Assembly (NCBI GenBank): GCA_963789225.1
Contig: CAWBKD010000046.1
Location: forward strand, 62,001 to 126,000
Direction of reading: 5' to 3'
DNA: 64,000 nucleotides
DNA from: Palsa-504 sp963789225
GTDB lineage: Bacteria > Actinomycetota > Actinomycetes > Streptosporangiales > Streptosporangiaceae
The translations under genes were made by a program, and so were the position numbers. Positions 31,963 through 41,149 of this stretch are shown here, one piece after another (the stretch's first letter is position 1; each line of letters opens with the position of its first letter). The notes beneath the pieces are model-generated. The model searched no databases, was not told the DNA's origin, and worked only from the letters and a program-made list of their open reading frames with translations.

Positions 31963-33007
31963 TGCCCGTCACCTCCGTTGCCCCGGGCGGACGACCCCCC
32001 GGGATCCCCCCGCTCCTGGGGGGAAGTCGTTCCCCCCAGACCCCCTCGAACGCCCTTGCGAAGATCTGCGCGTACGCGTGGGCCAGGCGCTCCGGATCAT
32101 GTCGCGGTGTGCCATCGGCCGCAGCCACGTCGGCTAGCACCAGCCGGGCCCCGAGTATTCCGGCCGCCTGCTCCAGGTCGTCCAGGGCCTCCGGCTCACC
32201 GGCGCCCACGGCCCCGGTATCCGCGAGGACCACGTCCACACTAAGCCCCGGCGCGTGACCGGCGAGGACTTCCAGATGCCTGTGCGGCGAAAATCCTCCC
32301 GTCTCACCCGGCTGCGGTACGAGGTTCAGCACCACGAGCCGCCGCGCGGCCGTGACGTGCAGCGCGGCGGAGAGCTCGGGCACCAGCAGGTGCGGCAGCA
32401 CGCTGGTGAACCACGAGCCGGGGCCGAACACGACCCAGTCCGCGTCGAGCACGGCGCGCACGGCCTCGGGCACCGCGGGCGGATCCGGCGGCACCAGCGT
32501 GATGGACCGGACCTGGCCTGGTGTGGTCGCGCACTCGACCTGCCCCCGGACCGTGGTCACCTCGTGCGGCCGGGCCGGGTCGGCGCCCACCACCTCGGCG
32601 ACGATGTCCAGCGGGACCGCTGCCATCGGCAGCACCCGGCCGGCGGTGCCGAGCAGCCGACCAACCCAGTCGAGCCCGGCCACGGTATCGCCGAGTAGGT
32701 CCCACAGGGCGACGATGAGCAGGTTGCCGACGGCGTGGCCGGCCAGCTCGCGATCGCCGGCGAAGCGGTGCTGGACCACCTGGCTCCAGGTGGTACCCCA
32801 CTCGTCGTCCCGGCACAGGGCGGCCAGCGCCATGCGCAGGTCACCGGGGGGCAGGACGCCGAAGTCTCGGCGCAGCCGGCCGCTGGACCCGCCGTCATCG
32901 GCGACGGTCACGATCGCGGTGAGCTCATCGGTCACCCGTCGCAGCGCGCCCAGGGACGCGGCCAGCCCGTGCCCGCCACCGAGCGCCACCGCCCGCAGGC
33001 CGGTCAC
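31844..33007 (-). CDS. yvcK: YvcK/CofD-like (GluP) protein, extended C-terminus
   Basis: About 387 residues. Seen: VALGGGHGLAASLGALR (Rossmann glycine loop), IVTVADDGGSSGRLRRDFGV, VGNLLIVALWDLLG, VFGPGSWFTSVLPHLLVPEL and VLNLVPQPGETGGFS. Binds UDP-sugars and is needed for growth on gluconeogenic carbon in Bacillus and mycobacteria. The conserved part ends near IFARAFEGVWG; the last 60 or so residues are encoded by the repeat at 31980-32046 and by out-of-frame whiA DNA. GTG at 33007 preferred over TTG at 33010. Confidence 0.95.
   Translation of the reverse strand: MTGLRAVALGGGHGLAASLGALRRVTDELTAIVTVADDGGSSGRLRRDFGVLPPGDLRMALAALCRDDEWGTTWSQVVQHRFAGDRELAGHAVGNLLIVALWDLLGDTVAGLDWVGRLLGTAGRVLPMAAVPLDIVAEVVGADPARPHEVTTVRGQVECATTPGQVRSITLVPPDPPAVPEAVRAVLDADWVVFGPGSWFTSVLPHLLVPELSAALHVTAARRLVVLNLVPQPGETGGFSPHRHLEVLAGHAPGLSVDVVLADTGAVGAGEPEALDDLEQAAGILGARLVLADVAAADGTPRHDPERLAHAYAQIFARAFEGVWGERLPPRSGGIPGGRPPGATEVTGNGDDRRREGRTQPGGGDQALLPQGGGLHAAEVRGWPAPG
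31980..32046 (+). repeat. Intergenic GC-rich repeat, copy 2, inside the yvcK 3' end
   Basis: Second copy of the element at 26059-26127, same orientation: CCCCGGGCGG, GACGACCCCCCGGG, then TCCCCCCA. It sits exactly where the yvcK stop would be expected, directly upstream of the whiA ribosome site. Confidence 0.65.
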
Positions 33008-33014
33008 CAAGGGC

Positions 33015-33890
33015 TCACTCCCGCCCCAGATCCCGGTGTACGACCTGCACGTCCACTCCCGCCCCGGCGATGCGCGCCGCTAGCTCGTCGGCCATCGCCA
33101 CGCTCCGGTGCTTGCCGCCGGTGCAGCCGATCGCGAGCGTCACGAACCGCTTGCCCTCGCGTTCGTAGCCGGGCAGGACCACGTTAAGTAGCTCCGCGTA
33201 ATGATATAGGAACTCTCCGGCGCCAGGCTGCGACAGGACGTACTCCCGGACCGGGTCGTCCCGCCCCGTCATGGGGGCGAGTTCGGGGATCCAGTGCGGG
33301 TTCGGCAGGAAGCGGCAGTCCGCCACCACGTCGGCGTCGACCGGCAGGCCGTACTTGTAGCCGAACGACACGATGGAAAGCCGCAGGCCGACCGTTGTGC
33401 CGCGCCCGAAGAAGTCCCGCATCCTGGCGCGCAGTTCGTGTACGTTGAGCCTGGTCGTGTCGATCACGAGGTCGGCGTCGCCACGGACCTCGCGCAGCAG
33501 TTCCCGCTCGGCCGCGATGCCGTCGGTGACCCGGCCACTCCCCTGCAGGGGGTGCGGCCTGCGCTCGCTGTCGAACCTGCGGACCAGGCTGTCCTCGGCC
33601 GCCTCGAGGAACACCACGCGTGCGGATGCGCCGCGGGCGCCGACTTCGGTGATCGCGGACTTCAGGTCGGTGCTGAACGCCCGGCTGCGGACGTCGACCA
33701 CCGCGGCGATCCGCGGCACCGCGCCGTTAGACCTGGCCGCGAGGTCCACCATCGTCGGCAGCAGGCCCGGGGGCAGGTTATCGACGACGAACCAGCCGAG
33801 ATCCTCGAGCGACTTGGCCGCGGTCGACCGCCCGGCGCCCGACATCCCAGTGATGACGACGATGTCCGCCTGATCCTCAGCCGGTCTCAT
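33015..33890 (-). CDS. rapZ: RNase adapter RapZ (YvcJ family nucleotide-binding protein)
   Basis: 291 residues. P-loop at the N-terminus (VVITGMSGAGRSTAAKSLED), FVVDNLPPGLLPTM, VVFLEAAEDSLVRRF, and the conserved C-terminal FVTLAIGCTGGKHRSVAMAD. In Gram-positives this UPF0042 protein is linked to competence and cell-envelope sensing. ATG at 33890 lies 14 bases inside the uvrC 3' end, so translation is coupled. Confidence 0.96.
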   Translation of the reverse strand: MRPAEDQADIVVITGMSGAGRSTAAKSLEDLGWFVVDNLPPGLLPTMVDLAARSNGAVPRIAAVVDVRSRAFSTDLKSAITEVGARGASARVVFLEAAEDSLVRRFDSERRPHPLQGSGRVTDGIAAERELLREVRGDADLVIDTTRLNVHELRARMRDFFGRGTTVGLRLSIVSFGYKYGLPVDADVVADCRFLPNPHWIPELAPMTGRDDPVREYVLSQPGAGEFLYHYAELLNVVLPGYEREGKRFVTLAIGCTGGKHRSVAMADELAARIAGAGVDVQVVHRDLGRE

Positions 33891-35862
33891 GGCTGTCCTT
33901 CGCGTTGGCCGAACTCAGCGCGGCGGCGATCGTGGCCGCGAGCTTGGGGCCGATGCCCGGTACCGTCGCGATCTCCTCGACACTGGCCGCACTGAGCTTA
34001 CGCACCGAGCCGAAGTGCTTGAGCAAGGTCTTGCGCCGGGCCGCGCCGAGGCCCGGCACGTCGTCGAGCGCGCTCGCGGTGGCGGCCTTGCCCCGCTTCT
34101 GCCGGTGATACGCGATCGCGAACCGGTGGGCCTCGTCCCTGACCCGCTGCAGCAGGTACAGGCCCTCGCTGCTACGCGGCAGGATGACCGGGTACTCCTC
34201 GCCCGGCAGCCATACCTCCTCGAGCCGCTTGGCCAGGCCGCAGACGGCCACGTCGTCGATGCCGAGCTCGGTCAGCGCCCGGGCCGCCGCAGCCGCCTGG
34301 AGGGGTCCGCCGTCGACGACGACCAGGTTCGGGGGATAAGCGAACTTCTTCGGGGCATCCACCACAGGTCGTTCGGGATCAAGGTCTTGATCTTGATCGT
34401 CGACGGCCCCGGGATCGCCGAGTGTGTCCAGCTCGCCGGTCTTCTCGCGCTCGGCCAGGTAGCGGCGGAAGCGACGGGTGATCACCTCGTGGATGGCGGA
34501 GATGTCGTCCGTGCCGTCGGTGCCCCTGATCGCGAACCTGCGGTACTCGCTCTTGCGGGCCAGGCCGTCCTCGAAGACCACCATCGACGCGACCACGTGC
34601 GTGCCCATCAGGTTGGACACGTCGTAGCACTCGATACGCAGCGGCGCGTCGTCCAGGCCGAGCCCGTCCTGGATCTCGCTCAGTGCCTTGCTCCGCGTGG
34701 TCAGGTCGCTGGCGCGCCTGGTCTTGTGCAGGGCGAGCGTCTGGCCGGCGTTCCGCGCGACGGTCTCGAGGAGGGCCTTCTTGTCCCCGCGCCGCGGGAC
34801 GCGGAGGCTGACCGGCTTGCCGCGGCGTTCCGTCAGCCACTGGGTCATCGCGTCCAGGTCCGGCGGCAGTTCGGGGACCAGGATCTCGCGGGGGATGCCG
34901 GCGTTGACCGCCTCGGCCTCGTCCGGGGTCTCGCCGTAGACCTGGCCGAGGAAGACCTCGACCAGCCCGGCGGGGGTCACGTCCTCCACCTTGTCCAGCA
35001 CCCAGCCGCGCTGGCCGCGGACCCGGCCGCCGCGCACGTAGAACACCTGGACCGCCGCCTCCAGCTGGTCCTCGGCCAGCGCGATGACGTCGCAGTCCGT
35101 GCCGTCGCCAAGCACCACGGCCTGCTTCTCGATCGCCCGCTCGAGGGCGCGCAGGTCGTCGCGGAGCCTGGCCGCGCGCTCGAACTCCTCCTCCCGCGCC
35201 GCCTGTCTCATCTCCGCCTCGAGACGGCTGGCGAACCGGCTGGTCTGCCCGGCCATGAAGTCGCAGAAGTCCTCCGCGAGGGCGCGGTGCTCCTCCTCGC
35301 TGATCCGCTTGACGCACGGGGCGGAGCACTTGCCGATGTACCCGAGCAGGCAGGGCCGGCCGATCTGGCCCGAGCGCTTGAACACCCCCGCCGAGCAGGT
35401 GCGGACGGGGAACACGCGGAGCAGCGTGTCCACCGTGTCGCGGATGGCCCAGGCGTGGCTGTACGGGCCGAAGTACCTGGTGCCCTTGCGCTTGGCGCCG
35501 CGCATGACCATGACCCGCGGGTACTGCTCCCCCATGGTGACGGCCAGGTAGGGATAGCTCTTGTCGTCCCGGTACTTGACGTTGAACCGGGGGTCGTACT
35601 CCTTGATCCACGAGTACTCGAGCTGGAGCGCCTCGACCTCGGTCCCGACCACGGTCCAGTCGACGCCCGCCGCGGTGTTCAGCATCATCTGGGTCCGCGG
35701 GTGCAGGCTGGCGAAGTCGGCGAAGTAGGAGTTCAGGCGCTGGCGGAGGGACTTGGCCTTGCCGACGTAGATCACCCGGCCGCGCTGGTCGCGGAACCGG
35801 TAGACCCCCGGGGACTCCGGGATCTCGCCCGGGGCCGGCCGGTAGTCATGCGGATCTGCCAC
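33877..35862 (-). CDS. uvrC: Excinuclease ABC subunit C
   Basis: 661 residues. GIY-YIG nuclease (GVYRFRDQRGRVIYVGKAKS, RQRLNSYF), Cys cluster region (CSAGVFKRSGQIGRPCLLGY, IGKCSAPC), UVR motif binding UvrB (EFERAARLRDDLRALE), RNase-H-like second nuclease (RIECYDVSNLMGTHVVASMV, VVDGGPLQAA) and a tandem helix-hairpin-helix (VPGLGAARRKTLLKHFGSVR). Makes both incisions in nucleotide excision repair. GTG at 35862. First gene of uvrC-rapZ-yvcK-whiA. Confidence 0.98.
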   Translation of the reverse strand: MADPHDYRPAPGEIPESPGVYRFRDQRGRVIYVGKAKSLRQRLNSYFADFASLHPRTQMMLNTAAGVDWTVVGTEVEALQLEYSWIKEYDPRFNVKYRDDKSYPYLAVTMGEQYPRVMVMRGAKRKGTRYFGPYSHAWAIRDTVDTLLRVFPVRTCSAGVFKRSGQIGRPCLLGYIGKCSAPCVKRISEEEHRALAEDFCDFMAGQTSRFASRLEAEMRQAAREEEFERAARLRDDLRALERAIEKQAVVLGDGTDCDVIALAEDQLEAAVQVFYVRGGRVRGQRGWVLDKVEDVTPAGLVEVFLGQVYGETPDEAEAVNAGIPREILVPELPPDLDAMTQWLTERRGKPVSLRVPRRGDKKALLETVARNAGQTLALHKTRRASDLTTRSKALSEIQDGLGLDDAPLRIECYDVSNLMGTHVVASMVVFEDGLARKSEYRRFAIRGTDGTDDISAIHEVITRRFRRYLAEREKTGELDTLGDPGAVDDQDQDLDPERPVVDAPKKFAYPPNLVVVDGGPLQAAAAARALTELGIDDVAVCGLAKRLEEVWLPGEEYPVILPRSSEGLYLLQRVRDEAHRFAIAYHRQKRGKAATASALDDVPGLGAARRKTLLKHFGSVRKLSAASVEEIATVPGIGPKLAATIAAALSSANAKDSHETG

Positions 35863-35965
35863 GAAGCAACTTTACGTCGCCGCAGAGCGCGCAAAGCGGC
35901 TCCGCGCCGGCGACGATGGCTGGTAGTCCTACAGGTTCGCCTTCAGGCCGGCGACGATAGCTTCC

Positions 35966-38281
35966 GTGAGCACGTTCTTCGCCGGGGTCGGGCGGTTCGC
36001 CGTCCGGTTCCGGTGGGCGATCCTGGCCGCCTGGCTCGCGGGGGCGCTGGCGGCCATGGTGCTGCTGCCGTCGCTGTCCAGCGTGACGCAGAGCGACAAC
36101 ACCTCGTTCCTGCCGGCCAGCGCGCCGAGCGAACGGGCCAACCAGCTGGCCTCGCCGCTGCAGGCGGCCTCGCTGACCGCGGTCACGGTCGTGGTGGCCC
36201 AGGCGGAGGGGCCGCTGACCGGCGCCGACGCCTCGGCTATCGCGCGGCTGGCCGTAGCGCTCGCGCGGGTGCCGCGGGTCGTGTCGGTGCGGGACGCTGG
36301 GGAGTCTGCCGACGGGCAGGCCGAGCAGCTCACCGTGCTCGCCGCGCTCGCCCAGGGCGGCGGCCTTTCTACCACCGAGCAGGCCAGCTTGGTCGCCGGG
36401 GTGCGTTCGGTCATCCGGTCCGCGGCCTGGCCGGCCGGGCTTGAGGCGCACACCGCCGGGTCGACGGCGACCCGGGTGGACAACAACGCGACGTCGGGCA
36501 AGACCGGCAGTCAGGTGGAGTACTTCTCGATCATCTTCGTGATCGGCCTGCTCATCGCCGTCTTCCGCTCGGCGCTCGCGCCGCTGATCGCCGTGGTGCC
36601 CGCCATCGTGGTCGTGCTGGTCGCCGAGCGGCTGACCGCCGAGGCCGCGCTGGGCGGGCTGTCCGTGTCGCAGATCGCCTCGCTGCTGCTGATCGTGCTC
36701 GTGCTCGGCGCGGGGACGGACTACGCGCTGTTCTTGATGTTCCGCGTGCGAGAGGAGATGCGCGGCGGGCTGGAGTGTCACGAGGCGATCGTCAGGTCGG
36801 TCGCACGGGTGGGCGAGACCATCACGTTCTCCGCGGGCATCCTCATCGCGGCGCTGCTCTCGCTGGCCACCGCGACGTTCAGCCTCTACTCCGGCCTGGC
36901 GGCCCCGCTGGCCATCGCCATCGCGCTGATGCTCCTGGCCGGGCTCACCCTGCTGCCCGCGCTGCTCGCGACCTTCGGCCCGGCCGCGTTCTGGCCGTCG
37001 TCGGTCACGCCGGGGGCCGGGCGGGCCGGCTGGTCGGGGCCGGCCTGCGCCCGCATCGTGCGCCGTCCGGTTGCCACCCTGGTCGCCGGGCTGATCGTCT
37101 TCGGCGCGCTGGCGGTGGCCTCGGCCGGATACGTGGCGTCCGGGTTCGGCGGGGCGGTGACCGCGCCGGCCGGCACCGACTCCGCGCTGGGCAACGTCCT
37201 GCTGGCCAGGCACTTCCCGCAGACGGCGGCCAACCCGACGATCATCGTCATGCGGCTGCCCCGGCCGGCCTGGGCGCAGGCGGCCTCGGTGGCCGCGGCC
37301 GAGCGACAGCTGGCGGACGACCCGCAGTTCACCGCCGTGTCCGGGCCGCTGGACGCCAACGGCACCGCGCTGACCGCCGCGCAGTACACGGCGCTGCACG
37401 CGGCCTACGGGCCGCCGCGCGCGCTGGGCACCGCGCTCGCCGCCACCGTCCCGCGGGCCGAGCGGGCGGCGTACCAGTCCTACCGGGCGAGCGGGGTGTA
37501 CGTGAGCGCGGACGGGTACACGATCTCGTTCGCCACGTCGCTGGCGGCGGGGAGCCCGATCACCACCGCGGCCTCGCAGGCGGTGCCCGCCATCCGCGCC
37601 GACGCCATGCGGGCGGCCCGGGTCGCCGACGCGACGGCCTCCGGCGTCACCGGGCAGGCCGCATTCACCTACGACGTCGGGCAGCTGTCCGACAGCGACC
37701 TGCGGACGGTCATCCCGATCGCCATCGCGGTCATCGCGGTGCTGCTGGCGCTGGTGATGCGGAGCCTGATCGCGCCGCTCTACCTGATCGTGTCGGTGGT
37801 GCTGTCGTACTTCTCGGCCCTCGGGCTGACCGTGCTCGTGTTCATCAAGGCCGCCGGGCAGCCGGGGCTGACGTTCATCCTGCCGTTCTTGCTGTTCATG
37901 TTCCTGCTGGCGCTGGGCGAGGACTACAACATCCTGGTCATGATGCGGATCAGGGAGGAGGCCCACCACCTACCGCTGCGCGAGGCGGTCGGCCGGGCGC
38001 TCAGCGTCACCGGGACGACGGTGACGTCGGCCGGGCTGGTGCTGGCGGGGACGTTCGGGGTCCTGGCCATAGTGGGCTCGGGGAGCGCCGGGGCGCAGAA
38101 CGTCAGGACGATCGTGGATGTCGGCGTGGGCCTGGCGCTGGGCGTGCTGATGGACACGTTCGGCGTGCGGACCCTGCTGGTGCCCTCGGCGGCGGTGCTG
38201 ATCGGGCGGTGGAACTGGTGGCCGTCTGGACTGGCCCGAGCGCGTCAGGGAATGGGGGTTGGGGCCCACGACGCCCGGTAG
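35966..38281 (+). CDS. MMPL-family (RND superfamily) transporter
   Basis: 771 residues. Two repeats of one helix, a large extracytoplasmic loop and five helices: RFRWAILAAWLAGALAAMVL, YFSIIFVIGLLIAVFRSALA, LIVLVLGAGTDYALFLMFRV (the G-x-x-x-D-Y proton-relay motif) in the first half; IPIAIAVIAVLLALVMRSLI, FMFLLALGEDYNILVMMRIR (G-E-D-Y-N) in the second. Mycobacterial MmpL proteins export lipids; stand-alone actinomycete members often export lipids or drugs. GTG at 35966, divergent from uvrC across 103 bases. Cargo unknown. Confidence 0.93.
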   Translation: MSTFFAGVGRFAVRFRWAILAAWLAGALAAMVLLPSLSSVTQSDNTSFLPASAPSERANQLASPLQAASLTAVTVVVAQAEGPLTGADASAIARLAVALARVPRVVSVRDAGESADGQAEQLTVLAALAQGGGLSTTEQASLVAGVRSVIRSAAWPAGLEAHTAGSTATRVDNNATSGKTGSQVEYFSIIFVIGLLIAVFRSALAPLIAVVPAIVVVLVAERLTAEAALGGLSVSQIASLLLIVLVLGAGTDYALFLMFRVREEMRGGLECHEAIVRSVARVGETITFSAGILIAALLSLATATFSLYSGLAAPLAIAIALMLLAGLTLLPALLATFGPAAFWPSSVTPGAGRAGWSGPACARIVRRPVATLVAGLIVFGALAVASAGYVASGFGGAVTAPAGTDSALGNVLLARHFPQTAANPTIIVMRLPRPAWAQAASVAAAERQLADDPQFTAVSGPLDANGTALTAAQYTALHAAYGPPRALGTALAATVPRAERAAYQSYRASGVYVSADGYTISFATSLAAGSPITTAASQAVPAIRADAMRAARVADATASGVTGQAAFTYDVGQLSDSDLRTVIPIAIAVIAVLLALVMRSLIAPLYLIVSVVLSYFSALGLTVLVFIKAAGQPGLTFILPFLLFMFLLALGEDYNILVMMRIREEAHHLPLREAVGRALSVTGTTVTSAGLVLAGTFGVLAIVGSGSAGAQNVRTIVDVGVGLALGVLMDTFGVRTLLVPSAAVLIGRWNWWPSGLARARQGMGVGAHDAR

Positions 38282-38410
38282 AGCGGAACGCGCCAACTGT
38301 GCCAACGTTGGCCAAGCCCGTCGGCTCACGATGGAGGCGACGATGCAGCTTTGGCGATACGGCACCAGCCAGCGGGCCGCTGCCAGCCGCCGCACCGCCA
38401 CTGGTGAGAG

Positions 38411-39214
38411 TCAGGACAGGACGAACCGCTCGACCGCGTTGGCGAAGCCCTCGTCCTCGTTGGACGTGGTGACGCGGCGGGCGGCTTCCTGGACGTCATG
38501 GCTCGCGTTACCCATGGCGATGCTGAGCCCGGAGTGGGCAAACATGAGCACGTCGTTGGGCTGGTCGCCGATCGTGGCGATCTGCTCGGAGGGGATCTGG
38601 TAGGTCCGGGAAAGATATTGGGCCACGGCGCCCTTGTTGGCGTCGGGATTGGTGACGTCGGCGTAGTACGGCTGAGATCTAGCCGCCGACACGTGGTCGC
38701 CCAGGCGCTCGCGCACCGCGGCCACACCCTTCTGGACCGCGTCGTAGTCATCGCTCACTCCGACGATCTTGGCCACCCCGCTCGACACCGAGGCAAAACT
38801 GCCGATCACCGTCGGGTCGAACTTGACCGTCCAGGTCTCGCGGGCCACGTGCGGTGCCTTCGGATCCCGGATAAACCAGTCCGCCCCCCGGTAGACCCAC
38901 ACGTCCAGGTCGTGGGTGCCGAGCAGCTCGATCACTGTCGGCGTTACGTCGTCGGGGATGGCCTGTTGCTCGATCACCGACATGTCGGGATGGACATACA
39001 CGCCGCCGTTGAAGGCCGCGATCGGCGTGGTGAGCTGGAGCGGCTCGATGAGCATTGACATGCCGCGGGGCGGGCGGCCGCTGGTGATAGCGAAGAGTAT
39101 CCCGGCCTGCCTCAGCTTCGCGACCGCGGCGATGGCCCGATCGGTGAGGACCTTGTCCTGGGTTACCAGCGTGCCGTCGACGTCGGCGAGGAACAGTCGG
39201 ATTGGCGGGGCCAT
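38411..39214 (-). CDS. HAD-superfamily phosphatase, Cof type
   Basis: 267 residues. Motif I LFLADVDGTLVTQDK, motif II FAITSGRPPRG, cap domain from about 85 to 185, motif IV IATIGDQPNDVLMFAHSGLS. Cof-like IIB hydrolases remove phosphate from sugar phosphates or flavin precursors. ATG at 39214 with GGAGGCAAC upstream. Close to rpiA and pgl on the same strand, so a sugar-phosphate substrate is plausible but unproven. Confidence 0.9.
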   Translation of the reverse strand: MAPPIRLFLADVDGTLVTQDKVLTDRAIAAVAKLRQAGILFAITSGRPPRGMSMLIEPLQLTTPIAAFNGGVYVHPDMSVIEQQAIPDDVTPTVIELLGTHDLDVWVYRGADWFIRDPKAPHVARETWTVKFDPTVIGSFASVSSGVAKIVGVSDDYDAVQKGVAAVRERLGDHVSAARSQPYYADVTNPDANKGAVAQYLSRTYQIPSEQIATIGDQPNDVLMFAHSGLSIAMGNASHDVQEAARRVTTSNEDEGFANAVERFVLS

Positions 39215-39251
39215 GTTGCCTCCAGTTTGGTCCGGCGTTTGGTCGGTGAGG

Positions 39252-39935
39252 TCAGGAGGTAGACCACGAGTGCTTGAAGTCGGTCCGGTCGACTGACTCA
39301 CCCCGGCCCACGAGGACCGTCGCCACCATCTCCGGCGGGAACAGGCCGTGCCCGACGACCCCGGGCGTCGCCGACAGCCGGACGGCCAGCGCCGCCGGGT
39401 CATCCACCGGCCCCTGGTAGTCCGCGATCACGCCGCCGTCGGGGCTGAGCGGGACGTCGCGCAGCGAGGCCGGTGCCACCCGGCGCATCGTGGCGCGCAG
39501 CCCGAAGGAGAGCAGCTCGAGGGGGATCGGGCTGTGCAAGGCCTGGACCGGCTTGGTCGAGTCGGCGATGACGACAAACCGGTCCGCGGCCGCGGCGATG
39601 ATCTTCTCCCTGGTGTGCGCGCCGCCGCCGCCCTTCACCAGCCAGCCGTCCGGGGCGATCTGGTCCGCGCCGTCGATGGTGATGTCGAAACGGTCGATGC
39701 TCGCGACGTCCTCGATCCGCAGGCCCAGCTCGCGTGCGGCGTGCTCGGTGCGCGGCGAGGTAGCCGCACAGACGATGTCGAGCGATCGGCGGGCCAGGGC
39801 GGGGAGCAGGAACGCCACCGTCGTGCCGGTGCCGAGGCCGACGGTCATGCCGTCTTCGACCAATTCCGCTGCCGCCTCCGCGGCGGCCTGCTTCTCCCGC
39901 TCGATGCCCCGCGGACCGTCTGGCTGGGCTGCCAT
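39252..39935 (-). CDS. rpiA: Ribose-5-phosphate isomerase A
   Basis: 227 residues. Seen: EDGMTVGLGTGTTVAFLLPA (phosphate loop), IDGADQIAPDGWLVKGGGGA (D-G-A-D-x-x and K-G-G-G-G active-site blocks), REKIIAAAADRFVVIADSTK (catalytic Glu, Lys). Interconverts ribose 5-phosphate and ribulose 5-phosphate. ATG at 39935 with GAGGAAC six bases upstream; an upstream GTG at 39956 lies inside pgl and is less likely. Seven bases after pgl. Confidence 0.95.
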   Translation of the reverse strand: MAAQPDGPRGIEREKQAAAEAAAELVEDGMTVGLGTGTTVAFLLPALARRSLDIVCAATSPRTEHAARELGLRIEDVASIDRFDITIDGADQIAPDGWLVKGGGGAHTREKIIAAAADRFVVIADSTKPVQALHSPIPLELLSFGLRATMRRVAPASLRDVPLSPDGGVIADYQGPVDDPAALAVRLSATPGVVGHGLFPPEMVATVLVGRGESVDRTDFKHSWSTS

Positions 39936-39942
39936 CGGTTCC

Positions 39943-40599
39943 TCAGGTCGCCGCACGGTCGGCCATCACCAGAGAAGCGGCGGCCTCGACGCGGCCCGCC
40001 GGGATCGTCTTATCGCCGGCCAGGAGCCTGGCCAGCGGCTCCTTCTTGTCGTCGCCGGTGACCAGCCAGAGGATCTGCCGGGCCCGCGCCAGCGCCGGGT
40101 AGGTCAGCGTCATCCGCACCCGCCCCTGGTACGGCTGGGTGAGGGCGACCAGGCGATCGGTGACCGACAGGACCGGATCGCCCGGTACAAGCGAGGCGGT
40201 GTGCCCGTCGGGGCCAAGACCCAGGTGGACAAGGTCGAAGTTCTCGGGCAGCAAGGCCGCGTAGCCGGCGGCCGCGGCCACCAGATCGCTCTCGTTGACC
40301 GGCATGGGCCGCACCTGCGCCGGGGCCGAGCCCAGCGCCTTGGTGAGGTGGGTCAGGTTCCGGTCGGGGTCACCGGGCGGAGCCACGCGCTCGTCCACCT
40401 GGTAGATGACGGTCGCGTCCCACGGGACCGTCTGCGACGCCAGCTCGGCGAACATGGCCCAGGGGGTGTGCCCGCCGCTGACCGCGAAGTGGAAGCTGCC
40501 GCTGGCCCCAACCGCGGCGCGGGCGCGCTCGGCCACGAATGCCGCGCCGGCCCGAGCTACGGCATCAGGATCGGCCAAGGTTTGGAGTTCGTCGTGCAT
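39943..40599 (-). CDS. pgl: 6-phosphogluconolactonase
   Basis: 218 residues. Seen: FHFAVSGGHTPWAMFAEL, VIYQVDERVAPPGDPDRNLT, FDLVHLGLGPDGHTASLVPG (the L-G-x-G-x-D-G-H motif) and a short C-terminal helix. Second step of the oxidative pentose-phosphate pathway. ATG at 40599 with GGGAGGGAC directly upstream; an earlier ATG at 40629 is not supported by a ribosome site. Zwf and OpcA, the usual partners, are not in view. Confidence 0.94.
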   Translation of the reverse strand: MHDELQTLADPDAVARAGAAFVAERARAAVGASGSFHFAVSGGHTPWAMFAELASQTVPWDATVIYQVDERVAPPGDPDRNLTHLTKALGSAPAQVRPMPVNESDLVAAAAGYAALLPENFDLVHLGLGPDGHTASLVPGDPVLSVTDRLVALTQPYQGRVRMTLTYPALARARQILWLVTGDDKKEPLARLLAGDKTIPAGRVEAAASLVMADRAAT

Positions 40600-40859
40600 G
40601 TCCCTCCCTAATGTTCGTATCTGCATGGCCACCTACTCGGCCGGGGTCAGGAGAGAGCGGGTGTACTCGGCAGCACCAGCGGGCTGCCTGCCATGGTGCC
40701 CTCCAAGTCGGGCGATCCATCCGACACGCTACGCCGCCGCTGGGCCATCCGCCCCTCCTGCCCGCCTGCACGAGCGCCCCGGCCCGCAGGCTGCGGGGTA
40801 CGTCCCTTCGGCCAGGATCGCACATCGTTGCCAGGGTGCGAGAAACCCGATCAAACTTA

Positions 40860-40901
40860 TCTGACTTGACTAGACTAGACCGTTGGTAGGCTAAACTAGC
40901 C
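40860..40901 (+). promoter_or_regulatory. Promoter/operator of the Phd-PIN toxin-antitoxin operon
   Basis: TTGACT at 40866, the short direct repeats GACTAGACTAGAC, and the palindrome GGCTA-aac-TAGCC at 40889-40901 immediately before the start codon. Spacing to a -10 is not ideal (TAAACT at 40892 is 20 bases away). The palindrome position suits autorepression by the Phd-type antitoxin. Confidence 0.45.
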
Positions 40902-40903
40902 AT

Positions 40904-41149
40904 GTGTCGGAAAGCGTCAACATCTACGAAGCCAAGACTCACCTGTCGCGGTTGCTGGATCGCGCGGCCGCTGGCGAGGAGATCATCATCGCCCGGGCAG
41001 GCCGTCCGATCGCGCGTCTTGTGTCCCTGGCCGAGCCGCCGGTCCCTCGGCGCGTACCGGGTGGCTGGCGCGGCAGGGTCAGCATTGCCGCTGATTTCGA
41101 CGAGCTCCCCGCCGAGGTGGAGGCTGCCTTCCGGGGGGAGCGCCCGTGA
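40904..41149 (+). CDS. Phd/YefM-family antitoxin
   Basis: 81 residues. Residues 4-40 (VNIYEAKTHLSRLLDRAAAG, EEIIIARAGRPIARLV) are the Phd/YefM DNA-binding fold; the C-terminal part (FDELPAEVEAAFRGE) is the toxin-neutralising tail. GTG at 40904, just downstream of a palindrome. Stop overlaps the toxin GTG (GTGA). Confidence 0.93.
   Translation: MSESVNIYEAKTHLSRLLDRAAAGEEIIIARAGRPIARLVSLAEPPVPRRVPGGWRGRVSIAADFDELPAEVEAAFRGERP

Noticed and set aside
38301..38312. Perfect 12-base palindrome GCCAACGTTGGC as an operator
   Set aside because: It lies between two converging genes, where no promoter is expected, and has no loop for a terminator.
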